A stretch of 64,000 bases of DNA from VRUE01 sp963717375 (GTDB lineage: Bacteria; Actinomycetota; Thermoleophilia; Solirubrobacterales; 70-9). Positions 1 to 17,900 of this stretch are shown here, piece after piece; positions within the stretch are counted from its first letter, which is position 1; each line of letters starts with the position of its first letter. The translations under genes were made by a program, and so were the position numbers. A model generated the notes under the pieces. It saw nothing but the letters and a program-made list of their open reading frames with translations, searched no databases and was not told the origin of the DNA. Location: the NCBI GenBank assembly GCA_963717375.1, contig OY970329.1, forward strand, positions 496,001 through 560,000, read 5' to 3'.

Positions 1-5032
<5,032 letters not shown>

Positions 5033-5245
5033 CTTCAGCCACGGAGCCCATCGCGATCAGCACTCCCCCGGCCCTCCCCCTGACACAAGTATTTGATTAG
5101 CCAAACACACACTGAGCGGTGCTTTTTTTTAGTGAACCGTTCCTCCCCCTGAGGGCGGTTCGGTAACGCTGTTCTCATACCAAAGGCGCTGCACCTGTCG
5201 CAAAGTTTGGGTCCCCGCCGAAGCGTGCCTAGGATGCGAAAGGCG
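5033..5245. promoter_or_regulatory. Divergent intergenic region between PKS module gene and chorismate-lyase-like gene
   Basis: This 213-bp gap separates two divergent starts and must hold both promoters. It is less GC-rich than its flanks. An inverted repeat GAACCG/CGGTTC lies at 5134-5139 and 5156-5161, and a partial palindrome TTTG-N6-CAAA lies near 5092-5105. Either could be an operator. I found no convincing -35/-10 pair. Confidence 0.4.
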
Positions 5246-5914
5246 ATGGCAGAAGACCAGGGTTCGACCGAGCCGAATTGCGACTCGCAGTTCGCTTTTC
5301 CGGCCGTGATGACGGGGGCGACGGAGCTGCTGACGAAGCGACACTTCGTCATGCAGGAGCAGCGCCCCGACCACCTCGGCGACGTCGACCTGGTGGCGAT
5401 GGATCCGGCCCTGCGCAACCTCCTCTTCACCGACGGCACGGTGACCCGCACGCTCGAAGTGCACACGCTCGCCCGCGTCTTCGTCGAAGTCGTCTCCCAG
5501 TCGCGAGCCCCGGCCCCGGTCGAGGTTTTAAGCCACCTGCAGATGCCCTCCGGCTTGGAGTCGATTCAGCGCCGTGTGATCATCGGCACCGACGCCTCGA
5601 CGATCCCGGTCATCTGGGCGGAGTCGCACATCGCCCCCAGCCGGCTGCCACCCGGGTTCCTCAGCGTCCTCGACGGCGCCCCGGACGGCATCGGCCAGTC
5701 GCTGCAGCAGGTGAAACTGGAGAGCTGGCGCGAACTGCTCTGGTTCGGCCTCGACTCGGCTCCCGAGTGGAGCGGCCTCGCGACCGCGACCGAGACGGCG
5801 GTGCTCAAACGCCTCTACCGGGTCATCACCAACGGCCGGCCGGCGCTGCTGATCTCCGAGAGCTTCGCGATCGAGCGCCACGCAGGCTCCTACCGGCTCA
5901 ACTGGCTGCGCTGA
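5246..5914 (+). CDS. Chorismate-pyruvate lyase-like protein (DUF98/Rv2949c type)
   Basis: 222 residues. The pattern of an early LLFTDGTVTRTLE segment, a mid-protein arginine-rich strand (RRVIIGTDAS) and a terminal LYRVITNGRPALLISE segment matches the chorismate lyase-like family of Rv2949c, which makes 4-hydroxybenzoate and pyruvate from chorismate. The ATG at 5246 is preferred because of the AAAGG just upstream; ATG 5234 is possible. The gene stands alone on the plus strand, divergent from the left PKS gene and convergent with the large PKS (19 bp apart). Rv2949c supplies the starter for phenolic glycolipids, loaded by an AMP-ligase-ACP protein (FadD22). The adjacent PKS starts with that same domain pair, which supports the assignment. 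Catalytic residues were not aligned, so family membership is good but activity is inferred. Confidence 0.75.
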   Translation: MAEDQGSTEPNCDSQFAFPAVMTGATELLTKRHFVMQEQRPDHLGDVDLVAMDPALRNLLFTDGTVTRTLEVHTLARVFVEVVSQSRAPAPVEVLSHLQMPSGLESIQRRVIIGTDASTIPVIWAESHIAPSRLPPGFLSVLDGAPDGIGQSLQQVKLESWRELLWFGLDSAPEWSGLATATETAVLKRLYRVITNGRPALLISESFAIERHAGSYRLNWLR

Positions 5915-5932
5915 AGCGGCGGGGGGCGGCGC

Positions 5933-8900
5933 TCAGACCGCGCCGAACTCCTCGTCGATCAGCTTCAACATCTCGTCGTCGGAGACCGTTTCGAGGTCGT
6001 CGTTCGGCGCCTCGGCTGCGACACCGTCCCCCGAGGTGCCGGCGAGAAGCGCCTGCAGGCGGGCGATCGCCCCCGCCCGCTCCTCGCCCTCGAGCGAGGG
6101 CAACAGCGATTCGAGCTTGTCCAGCTCGCCGCCGACGCGCGGCCCGGCGCCGTCCTGATCCTCGACCGCCACCCGCGAGAGCAGGAACCCGGCCAGCGCG
6201 GCCGGGTTGGGGTGGTCGAACATCAGGGTCGAGGGAAGCCGCACCCCGGCGGCCTCGCTGAGGCGGTTGCGCAGCTCGACCGCGCCGAGCGAGTCGAAGC
6301 CGGCGTCTTTGAAGGGCCGCTCGGCGGGCAGGGCGGCGGCCGAGGAGTGCCCCAGCACCGCCGCCGCCTGACTCCTGACCAGATCCAGCACCGCCGCCTC
6401 GCGCTCCGCCTCGGGCGTCTGGGCGAGGCGCTCGGCGAGCGAGCCGGCAGTGGAGCGCTCGCGGCGGGCCGGGGCGCGAACCAGCTCGCGCATCAGCGGC
6501 GGCAGCGTCCCCGCCGAGGCGGCTGAGCGCAGGGCGTCGAGGTCGAGCCGTACCGGCAGCAGCGAGTCGCCGGCCCCGCGGGCGCGGTCAAAGAGCTCGA
6601 GGCCTTCATCGAGAGCAAGGCCGGCAACCCCGGTGCGGGCGATCCGCGCCCGATCGGTGTCGCTGAGCGCGGCAGTCATCCCATCGGGCTGTTCCCAGGC
6701 TCCCCAGCCGAGGGCGATCGCGGGCAGTCCCAGGGACTCGCGCCGGGCAGCGAGGGCCTCGAGGAAAGCGTTGGCGGCCGCGTAGTTGGCCTGGCCGGCG
6801 CTGCCGATCGTCGCCGAGATCGAGGAGAAGAGGACGAAGTCGGAGAGCTCCATCCCGGCGGTCAGCTCGTGCAGGTTCCAGGCGCCGGCGACCTTGGCGG
6901 CGAAGACGCTGCGCAGGCGCTCGGGATCGAGCGAGTCGATCACGCCGTCCTCGATCACGCCGGCACAATGCAGGACCGCCCCCAGCGGCCGCTCCGCCGG
7001 GATCTCGGCGAGCTGCTTGGCGAGGGCCTCGCGGTCGCTGACGTCGCAGGCGGCAAAGCTGGCCTCGGCGCCGAGCTCGGCCAGCTCCGCTACCAGCGCC
7101 TCGGCCCCCTCGGCCTCGTCGCCGCGACGGCTGAGTAGGAGCAGGTGACGGGCCCCGTGCCGCTCGACCAGGTGGCGGGCGAAGTGCGGCCCGAGGCCGC
7201 CGGCGGCGCCGGTGATCAGGACGGTCGAGCCGGGGTCCAGCGGGGCGCCGGCCCGGTCCTCCTCGGCGGCGGCCAGGCGCGCCGCCATCACGGTGCCCTG
7301 GCGGATCGCCAGCTGCGGCTCATCGGCGGCGAGGGCCGCGCCCAGCACGGCTTCGGAGGCGTCGCTGCCATCGGTGTCGACGAGGAGGAAGCTGCCGGGA
7401 TGCTCGGACTGGGCCGAGCGCAGCATTCCCCAGAGCGGCGCCGTCGCCAGGTCCGGGGTCTCCCCCGGCTCGGCGGCTATCGCGCCGCGGGTGACCAGCG
7501 CCAAGCGAACGCCCTCGCGCTGCTCAGCGGCGAGCCAGTCCTGAACCCTGGCGAGCGCCGTTTCGGCCGTCGCCAGCGCGGCCGCGGCGGGGTCGGGACC
7601 GGCGTCGGCCTCGCAGCGCCAGAGCTCGGTCTCGGCAGCAGGCTCGGTCGGGAAGGGGATCTCGCGCCAGGCGAGGCGGTAGAGCAGGTCTCGCCGGGCG
7701 CGGCTCGCGGCGCGCAGTTGGTCCGGCTCGACCGGGCGGGTGGCGAGCTCGGCGATAGTCGCCACCGGCCGCCCGGAGCCATCGGCGGTGGTGACGACGA
7801 GCCCTTGCTCTGCAGTGCGGGTGAGGTGGACGCGCAGCGAGTCGGCGGGAACGGGGCCGTGCAGGGTGACGCCGCGCCAGGTGAAGGGCAGGCGCGCGCT
7901 CTCGGCGCTGCGCTCGAGGAAGTCGGTGTGCAGGGAGGCCTCGAGCAGAGCCGGGTGGATCGCGAAACGCCCCGCCTCCTCGCGGCGGGCGGGATCGAGC
8001 TCAACCTCGCCGAAGATCTCCTCGCCGCGGAGCCAGCCCGCCTTCAGCCCGGCAAATGCGGGGCCGTAGTGGAAGCCGTGCTCGCCGAGGCGGTCGTAGA
8101 GGAACTCGACCTCGACCGGCTCGGCGCCGGGCGGCGGCCAGGTGGCGAGGTCGGGCCCGGCCGGCTCGGCCGCCCGCGGGCAGAGGGTGCCGCTGGCATT
8201 GCGGGTCCACCCCGTCCCGGCATCCTCCTCGCGCGAGTGCAGGGCAAAGGAGCGGCAGCCCTCCTCGTCAGCCTCACCGAGGCTGAGCTGGATCTGCGTC
8301 GCGCCCCCCTCGGGCAGGATCAGCGGCGCCTCCTGGACCAGCTCTTCGACCGTCTCGGCGCCCAGCTCGGCACCGGCCGCCAGCGCCAGGTCGACGTAGG
8401 CGGTGCCGGGGACGATGACGGCGCCGAAGACGGCGTGGTCGGCCAGCCAGGGGTGGGTCCGCAGCGAGAGGCGGCCGCTGAAGAGCCACTCGTCACTGCC
8501 TGCCACCGCGACCGCGGCGCCGAGCAGGGGGTGCTCGGAATCGGCGAGGCCGGCGGCGGAGAGGTCGCCCGGCCCGGCGCTCGGCTCGACCCAGTAACGC
8601 CGGCGCTGGAAGGCGTAGGTGGGCAGCTCGACCGGCTCGGCTCCCGCGAAGAACCTGGCCCACTCGACCGCGAGGCCGCCGGCGTGGGCCTGGGCGAGGG
8701 CGCCGAACAGGGCCTCGGGCTCGGGGCGGTCCTTGCGCAGCAACGGCACCGCCGTCGCCCGCTCCTCGGTCTGCAGCGACTCGGCAACCATCGCGCTGAG
8801 GATCCCGTCGGGGCCGAGCTCGACGAAGTGGGCCACGCCCTGGGCGACGAGCGTGCGGACGCCGTCGCGGAAGCGCACCCCCTCGCGCACCTGGCGCGCC

Positions 8901-11900
8901 CAGTAGGCGGGCGAGGTCGCCTCCTCCGCCGTTAGCTGCTCGCCGCTGAGGTTGGAGACGATCGGGATCCGCGGCGGCTGGAAGTCGAGGCCAGCGGCGA
9001 TCGCGGCGAACTCCTCCAGCATCGGCTCCATGCGGTGCGAGTGGAAGGCGTGGCTGACCCGCAGGCGGGCGGTCTTGTGGCCCTCGGCCTTGAAGTGCGC
9101 GGCCAACTCGAGCGCGGCGTCCTCCTCGCCGGAGACGACGACCGAGCCAGGATCGTTGATCGCCGCGATCGAGAGAACATCGTCCCGGTCCTCGATCGCC
9201 GCCCGCACTTCCTCCTCCGCGGCGGCGATCGCGACCATCGCCCCACCCTCGGGCATGGCGCCCATCAGGCGGCCCCTGGCGCAGACGAGCGCGGCGGTGG
9301 CGGGCAGGTCGAGCACGCCGGCGACGTGGGCGGCGCTGAGCTCGCCGATCGAGTGGCCGATCAGGAAGTCGGGCTCGATCCCCCAGCTCTCGAGCAGGCG
9401 GAAGAGCGCCACCTCGATCGCGAAGAGGGCGGGCTGGGTGAACTCGGTGCGGTCGAGCAAGCCCGCCTCGGCCGAGCCGGGCTCTGCGAAGAGCAGCTCC
9501 TGCACCGGCCGATCGAGATGTGGGTCGAGCTCGGCGCAGAGGGCATCGAGCGCCTCGGCGAAGGCCGGGAAGGCGACGTAGAGCTCGGCCCCCATGCCGG
9601 CCCGCTGGGCGCCCTGGCCGGTGAAGAGGAAGGCGGTCTTGCCGGCCTCGGCCTGGCCGGAGAACACCGCGGGCGAGGGCTCACCGGCGGCTAGCGCGGA
9701 GAGCGCGCCGAGCAGCTCCTCGCGGCCGCTGCCAAGCAGAACCGCGCGGTGGGAAAGCCGGGCGCGGGCGGTGGCCAGCGAGAGCCCGACGTCGGCGGGA
9801 TCGAGCTCGGGCCGTTGCTCGAGCTCGGCGCGGAGGCGGGCGGCCTGCGCCGCCAGCGCCTCGGGGCCTTTCGCCGAGATCGGCCACGGGATCGGTGCCG
9901 GACGCGAGGTCTCGGACTCCTCGCCCCCAGCGGTCGGGCGCTCCGGCGCCTGCTCCAGGATCAGGTGCGCGTTGGTGCCGCTGATCCCGAAGGAGGAGAC
10001 GCCGGCGCGGCGCGGGCGGCCGTCGACCTCCCAGGGCTCGGCCTCGCCCAGCAGCTCGACCTTGCCCGCCGACCACTCGACGTGGGGCGTGGGACTGTCG
10101 AGGTGAAGCGTCTTCGGCAGGACGCCGTTGCGCATCGCCTCGACCATCTTGATCACCCCGGCGACCCCGGCGGCGGCCTGCGTGTGGCCGATGTTGGACT
10201 TGATCGAGCCGAGCTTCAGCGCCCGCTCCCGTTCCTGCCCGTAGGTGGCGAGCAGAGCCCCGGCCTCGATCGGGTCGCCGAGGGCGGTGCCGGTGCCGTG
10301 CGCCTCGACCGCGTCGACGTCGGCGGGCCCGAGGCCGGCGTTGGCGAGCGCCTGGCGGATCACCCGCTCCTGTGAGGGACCGTTCGGCGCCGAGAGGCCG
10401 TTGGAGGCGCCGTCCTGGTTGATCGCCGAGCCGCGGATCGTCGCCAGCACCCGGTGGCCATTGCGCTCCGCCTCAGAGAGCCGCTCGAGCACGAGCACGC
10501 CGACACCCTCGGAGAAGCCGGTGCCGTCAGCGCTGGCGGAGAACGCCTTGCAGCGCCCGTCCGGAGCAAGCCCCCGCTGGCGGCTGAAGTCGATGAAGTT
10601 GTCGGCGGTCGAGAGCACGGTGACCCCGCCCGCCAGGGCCAGGCCGCACTCCCCCGCCCGCAGCGCCTGCGCAGCGAGGTGCATCGCCACCAGCGAGGAG
10701 GAACAGGCGGTGTCGATCGTTATCGCCGGGCCCTCGAGGCCGAGCGTGTAGGCGACCCGGCCGGAAAGGACGCTGCCCAGGTTGCCGGTGCCGATGTGGC
10801 CTTCCAGGTCGCCGGCCGAGCGCAGGTTGACGCCGTAGTCGGAAGAGCTGATCCCAGCGAAGACGCCGGTCTGGCTGCCGCGCAGCGGCAGCGGGTCGAT
10901 GCCGGCCTGCTCGAACGCCTCCCAGGCCGCTTCGAGCAGGATCCGTTGTTGGGGGTCCATCGCCGTCGCCTCGCGCGGCGAGATGCCGAAGAAGCCGGCG
11001 TCGAAGCGGTCGGCGGCGGCGAGGAAGCCGCCCTCGCGCGCGTAGCTGGTGCCGATCTGGTCGGGGTCGGGGTCGTAGAGGCGCTCGAGGTCCCAGCCGC
11101 GGTCCTCGGGGAAGGGGGCGATCCCGTCGCCACCGGCGGCGAGGAGCGACCAGAGCTGCCGCGGCGACTCCACCCCACCGGGGAAGCGGCAGGCCATGCC
11201 GACGATCGCGATCGGCTCCTCGCTGGCCACCGTTCGCACCGACGCCCCGCGGCGGGGACCGGCGTCGCCGACCTGCTCATACAAATGAGAGGCAACCGCG
11301 GCGACGCTGGGGTGGTCGAAGACGAGGGTCGAGGAGAGCCGCAGGCCGGTGATCGTCTTCAGCCGGTTGCGCAGCTCGACCGCCGCCAGCGAGTCGAAGC
11401 CGAGGTCCTTGAAGGCGCGGCCAGGATCTATCGCCGCCGGGCTCGGGTGACCAAGAACCGTCGCCGCCTCGCCGCGGACCAACTCCAGGACCAGCGCCTC
11501 GCGCTCGGCCTCGGGTGCCCCCGCGAGGCGCTGGGCGAGCGAGGTGCCGCCGGCCGCGGGGCGGCGTCCGGGCCGGCGCACGAGGTCGGAGAAGACCGGC
11601 GGCAGCTCTCCGGCCCGCGCCAGGGAGCGCAGCGCGGCGGGCTCAAGCGGCGCCGCCACGCTCGCCGGCTCGCCGCTGGCGATCGCCGCGTCGAACAGCT
11701 CGAGGCCCTGCGCGTTGCCGATCGGCGCCATGCCGCCGCGGCGGATCCGCGCCAGGTCGGCCTCGCCCAGCTCCCCGGTCATCGCGCTCTCGGCAGCCCA
11801 CAGCCCCCAGGCGATCGCGGTCGCCGGCAGCCCTTCGGCCTGGCGGCGGGCGGCGAGCGCGTCGAGGAAGGAGTTGGCGGCGGCGTAGTTGGCTTGGCCG

Positions 11901-14900
11901 GGGCTGCCGAGGCTGCCGGCAACCGAGGAGAAGAGGACGAACTCCGAGAGCTCCATCCCCTTGGTCAGCTCGTGCAGGTTCCAGGCCCCCTTGGCCTTGG
12001 GCGCGAGGACCGTGCCGAGCCGCTCAGGGCTGAGCGAAGCGAGGATCCCGTCGTCGAGCACGCCGGCAGCGTGGATCACGCTCCGCAGCGGGCGGTCGGC
12101 GGGGATCGAGGCGATCAGTGCCTCCAGCTCAGCCCGCTCGCCGACGTCGCAGGCGGCGAGCTGGACCGAGGCGCCGAGCTCCTCCAGCCCAGCCTTCAGC
12201 TCCTCGGCGCCCGGTGCCTGCTCACCGCGGCGGCTGACCAGGACCAGGTTGCGGGCGCCGCGCCGCTCGACCACATGGCGAGCGACGAGGGCGCCCAGCG
12301 TGCCGGTGGCACCAGTGATCAGGGTCGTCACCTCCAGGTCCGGGAGCTGGGGGACCGAGAGCACGATCTTGCCGCTGTGGCGGCCCTGGCTCATGAAGCG
12401 GAAGGCCTCGGCGCCGCGCCGCACATCCCAGCTCGAGATCGGCGGCATCCGCAGGGCGCCGCGCTCGAAAAGCCCGGCGACCTCGCCCAGCATCGCTTCG
12501 ATTCGCTCGGGGCCGGCTTCGATCAGGTCGTAGGCGCGGTAGACAACACGGGAGTGAGAAGCGGCGACCCGCTCGGGGTCGCGGATGTCGGCCTTGCCGA
12601 TCTCGAGGAAGCGGCCGCCGCGTGGCAGCAGGTCCAGGGAAGCATCGACGAACTCCCCGGCGAGCGAGTCGAGGACGACGTCGACGCCCTCGCCCCCCGT
12701 CGCCTCGAGGAACTGCCGCTTGAACTTCAGATCGCGCGAGGAGGCGATATGCCCGTCGTCCAAGCCCGCCTCGCGCAGCAGGTCCCATTTGTCGGGATGG
12801 GCGGTGGCGAAGACCTCGGCGCCGCGCTCGCGAGCGAGCTGGACCGCAAAGCCGCCGACGCCACCAGCCGCAGCGTGGACCAGGACCCGCTTGCCTGGCT
12901 GAAGCTGAGCGAGGTCGTGGAGGCCGTAGAGAGCAGTCAGCGAGGCGATCGGCACGGCGGCGCCCTCGGCCGCGGACCAGCCGCCGGGCAGCGGCGCCAG
13001 CAGCCGCCGGTCAGCCACCGCGAGCGGGCCGAAGGCGTTGTCGATCAGGCCGAAGACGCGGTCGCCGGCGGCGAGGCCGGAGACTTCCGCCCCGACCTCG
13101 ACCACGACGCCGGCGCCCTCGGCGCCGATCGAGGCCTCGCCGGGGTAGGAGCCGAGGGCGATCAGCACGTCGCGGAAGTTGAGCCCGGCGGCGCTGACCG
13201 CGACCCGAACCTCACTCGGGCCGAGCGGGGCGCTTGCCTCGGGTGCCCCCAGCAGCTCGAGGTTCTCCAAGGTGCCCTTCTCCTTGATCCCGAGGCGCCA
13301 GGGCTGAGCCGAGGAAAGCAGCCGCGAAGCGGCGCGATCGACCCGCCCAAGCCGCGCCGCCAGCAGCTTGCCCTCGCGCAGCGCGAGCTGCGGCTCGCCT
13401 GCGAGCGCGAGCGCCGCCCCTAGCGCCTCGGCGGAGGCCTCGGAGCCGTCGCTGTCGATCAGGACGAAGCGGCCGGGATGCTCGGCCTGGGCCGAGCGCA
13501 GCAGGCCCCAGAGCGGAGCGGTGACCAGGTCGGGCAGCTCGCCCCCCCGCGCCGCCACCGCGCCGCGGGTGACAACCGCCAGCGTCGCTGACTCCTCTTC
13601 GCCGAGGCGACGCTGCAGCTCCGTGAGGGCCCGCTCCGCTGCGGACTGAGCGGCGGCAACAGGATCGGGCCCCGGCTCGGGCTCGCAGTGCCAGGCCTCC
13701 GCAAGAGGAGTGGCGTCCTCGGACAGGGGGACCTCCTGCCAGAGAAGGCAGAAGAGGGAGTCATCGCTTGCACCGGCGCCTTGCAGCGCGCCCGGGTCCA
13801 ACGGGCGCAGGGTGAGCTTCTCGATCGAAACCACCGGGTTGCCGGAGGCGTCGTCGGCGAGCAGGGCGAAGCCATCCTCGCCGGCGGGACTGAGTCGAAC
13901 CCGCAGTGAGGCCGGCGCGCCGTGCAGGCTGACCCCGCTCCAGGCGAAGGGCAGGCGCGCCTCGGCTCCGGGATCGGCGAGGAAGCTGAGGTGGAGGGCG
14001 GAGTCCAGCAGGGCGGGATGGATCGCGAAGGCGCCCGCATCCCCTTCTCCTGGCTCGACCTCGGCGAAGAGCTCCTCCCCCCGCCTCCAGGCGGCCCGCA
14101 GGCCCTGGAAGGCGGGGCCGTACTCGAAGCCCGCCTCGGCCAGCTCGTCATATAGGGAGTCGATCCCGATCGGCTCGGCCCCCGGTGGCGGCCAGTCCCC
14201 GAGCCCCTCGGGAAGGTCGGTCGGCGGTGCCAGCGTGCCGCTGGCGTTGCGGATCCACTCTGCCTCGGGATCGCCCTCGGGGCGCGAGTGGAGCCGCAGC
14301 GAACGCCGGCCCTCCTCGTCGGCCTCCCCCACGCTGAGCTGGATCTGCACCGCGCCCTCCTCGGGCAGGACCAGCGGCGCCTCCCCGATCAGCTCCTCGA
14401 GCAGCGGGGCGCCGAGCTCGGCGCCGACCGAGACGGCGAGGTCGACGTAAGCGGCGCCGGGCAAGAGCACCGTGCCGTTGATGGCGTGGCCCGCCAGCCA
14501 CGGCTGGGTGGCGAGCGAAAGGCGCCCGGTGAAGAGCCGCTCGCCGCTGTCGGCGACCTGCACCTCGGCGCCGAGCAGAGGGTGAGCGGCGGCGGCCTGG
14601 CCGGTCCCGGCGGGGTCGCCGCCGGCGACCCCGGGCTCGATCCAGTAGCGCTCCCGCTGGAAGGCGTAGGTGGGCAGCTCGACCCACTCCCCACCGCTGC
14701 CCTCGAAGAACGCGCCCCACTCAACCTCGACGCCCGCGGCGTGAGCCTGGGCAAGGGAGGCGGTGATGGTCTCGGCCTCGGGGCGGTCCTTGCGCAGCAG
14801 CGGTACCGCCAGCGCGATCGCCGCCTCCTCGAGGCAATCGTCGAGGGCGGCGCTGAGCACCCCGTCGGGGCCGAGCTCGAGGAAGCGGGTCGCGCCCTCG

Positions 14901-17900
14901 GCGGCAAGGGTCCGCACCGCATCGAGGAAGCGAACCGGCTCGCGCGCCTGGCGCGCCCAGTACTCGGGCGAGGTCGCCTGCGCAGCGTTCAATAGCTCCC
15001 CGCTCACATCGGAGACGATCGGGATCGCCGGCGCGGAGAGCTCCAGGCCCGCCGCCACCGCGGCGAGCTCCTCCAGCATCGGCTCCATGCGATGCGAGTG
15101 GAAGGCGTGGCTGACCCGCAGCCGAGCGGTCTTGTGACCCTCACCCTTGAAGCGCTCGGCGAGCTCCAGGGCGGCGTCCTCCTCGCCGGAGACGACGGTC
15201 GACTCGGGGCCGTTAACCGCGGCGATCGAGAGCCGCTCCTCCAGCCCAGCGAGCGCCTCGCGGACCTCCCCCTCGGTGGCGCCGATCGCCACCATCGCCC
15301 CACCCTCGGCCAGCTCGCCCATCAGCCGGCCGCGGGCGGCGACCAGCTCGCAAGCGTCCGGCAGCGAGAGCACCCCCGCCACGTGGGCGGCGCTGAGCTC
15401 GCCGACCGAGTGCCCGGCGAGGAAGTCGGGACGAAGGCCCCAGCTCTCGAGCAGGCGGAAGAGCGCCACCTCGATCGCGAAGAGGGCGGGCTGGGTGAAC
15501 TCGGTGCGGTCAAGCAGCGCCGCCTCGGCCGAGCCCGGCTCGGCAAAGAGCAACTCCTGCAGCGGCCGCTCCAGCCGCGGGTCGAATCCGGCGCAAAGGG
15601 CATCGAGCGCCTCGGCAAAGGCCGGGAAGGCCGCGTACAGCTCGACCCCCATGCCGGCCCGCTGGGCGCCCTGGCCAGTGAAGAGGAAGGCGGTCTTGCC
15701 GGCCCCGGCCTGGCCGAGCCATGTCCCGGCCGCCGGCTCTCCAGAGGCAAGTCCGGCAAGCGAGCCGAGCAGCTCCTCCCGCCCGCCGCCGAGCAGCACC
15801 GCCCGGTGGGAGAGCTGGGAACGGGCGGTAGCGAGGCTGAAGCCGATGTCGAGCGGATCGAGCTCGGGGCGCTCGCGCAGGTGGGAGTGCAGGCGCTCGG
15901 CCTGCGCCCGCAGCGCCGCCTCGCCGCGGGCCGAGAGCAGCCAGGGCAGCGGCTCGATCTGTCGCGACGGAGCATCCATCGCGGTGGGGTCCTCGGCCGT
16001 CCGCTCGACCCCGTCCGCCTCCGGCGCCTGCTCGAGGATCAGGTGGGCGTTGGTGCCGCTGATCCCGAAGGAGGAGACGCCGGCGCGGCGTGGGCGCCCG
16101 TCCACCTCCCAGGGCTCGGCCTCGGTCAGCAGCTCGACCTTGCCCGACTCCCAATCGACGTGCGGGCTGGGCTGCTCGACGTGCAGGGTCCGGGGCAGGA
16201 CCCCGTGCCGCATGGCCTGCACCATCTTGATCGCGCCGGCGACGCCCGCGCCGGCCAGCGTGTGGCCGATGTTGGACTTGATCGAGCCGAGCCTCAGCGG
16301 CTCGTCCCGTCCCTGGCCGTAGGTCGCGAGCAGCGCCCCGGCCTCGATCGGGTCGCCGAGGGCGGTGCCGGTGCCGTGCGCCTCGACCACGTCGACCTCG
16401 CCGGGCTCGAGGCCGGCGTTGGCGAGGGCCTGGCGGATCACCCGCTCCTGCGACGGTCCGTTCGGTGCGGTCAGCCCGTTCGAGGCGCCGTCCTGGTTGA
16501 TCGCCGAGCCGCGGATCGTCGCCAGCACCCGGTGGCCGTTACGGCGCGCCTCCGAGAGCCGCTCGAGCACGAGCACGCCGACGCCCTCCGACCAGGCGGT
16601 GCCGTCGGCGCCGGCGGCGAAGGACTTGCAGCGCCCGTCCGGGGCGAGTCCCCGCTGGCGGCTGAACTCGATGAACTGGGCCGGCGTCGCCATCACGCTG
16701 ACCCCGCCGGCCAGGGCCAGCGAGCATTCGTCGAGGCGCAGCGCCTGGCAGGCGAGGTGTATCGCCACCAGCGAGGAGGAGCAGGCCGTGTTGACGGTCA
16801 CCGCCGGCCCCTCGAGGCCGAGCGAGTAAGCGACCCGGCCCGAGACCACGCTCTCGGCGAGGCCGGTGGTCAGGTAGCCCTCGGCCGACTCCGGCAGCGA
16901 CCCGGTCGCGTAGTCGCGCGTCATCACCCCGGCGAAGACCGCCGTCGCCGTCGCGCGGCGCCGCTCCGGGTCGATGCCGGCGTCCTCGAAGGCCTCCCAG
17001 GCCGCTTCCAACAGCAGCCGCTGTTGGGGATCCATCGCCAGCGCCTCGCGCGGCGAGATGCCGAAGAAGCCGGCGTCGAAGCGGTCGGCACCGGCGAGAA
17101 AGCCGCCGGCGCGGGTGTAGCTGGTGCCGAGCCGCTCGGGGTCGGGGTCGTAGAGAGCCTCGAGGTCCCAGCCGCGGTCGTCGGGGAAGCCGGAGATCGC
17201 GTCGGCGCCGGAGGAGACCAGGTCCCAGAGCCGCTCGGGGGAATCGGCCCCACCCGGATAACGACAGGACATACCGACGATCGCGATCGGCTCGGCGATG
17301 AACCCGGCCGAACGCACCGCCGTCGCCGCGGCCCCGGCGCCGCCCGCAAGCGTCTCCAGGTGGCCGGCGAGGGCGGCCGGCGTCGGGTGATCGAAGACCG
17401 CGGTCGCCCGCACCCGCAGCCCGCTCGCGCGGGCCAGCGCCTCGCAGAGCGAGACCGCCGCCAGCGAGTCGAAGCCGAGCTCTTTGAAGCTGAGGCCGGG
17501 ATCAATCTCGGCCGCGGTGCGGTGGCCGAGCACGACCCCGGCGGCCTCGGCGCGGACCAGCTCGAGCAGCGAAGCGTCCGGGCCCGCTTCGGCGGCGGCC
17601 GGAGCCGCCAGCCCGGCGATCAGCTCGCCGCGGCGCACCTTGCCGGTCAGGGTGCGGGGGATCTCCTCGACCCGGACGAAGCGACGCGGCAGCTTGTATG
17701 GAGAAAGCCGCGCCGCGAGCTCCCGCCGCAGTTCGCCGTCGCCGCCTCCCGCCTCGCCGTCGCCGCAGACGAAAGCGACCACTTCGGCCCCCTCGGAACC
17801 CTCGACCCCGGCCACAGCACAGTCCTCGACCCCCTCACACTCGCGCAGTGCGTCCTCGACCTCGGCCGGGTCGACCTTCTTGCCGGCGACGTTGACGCGG

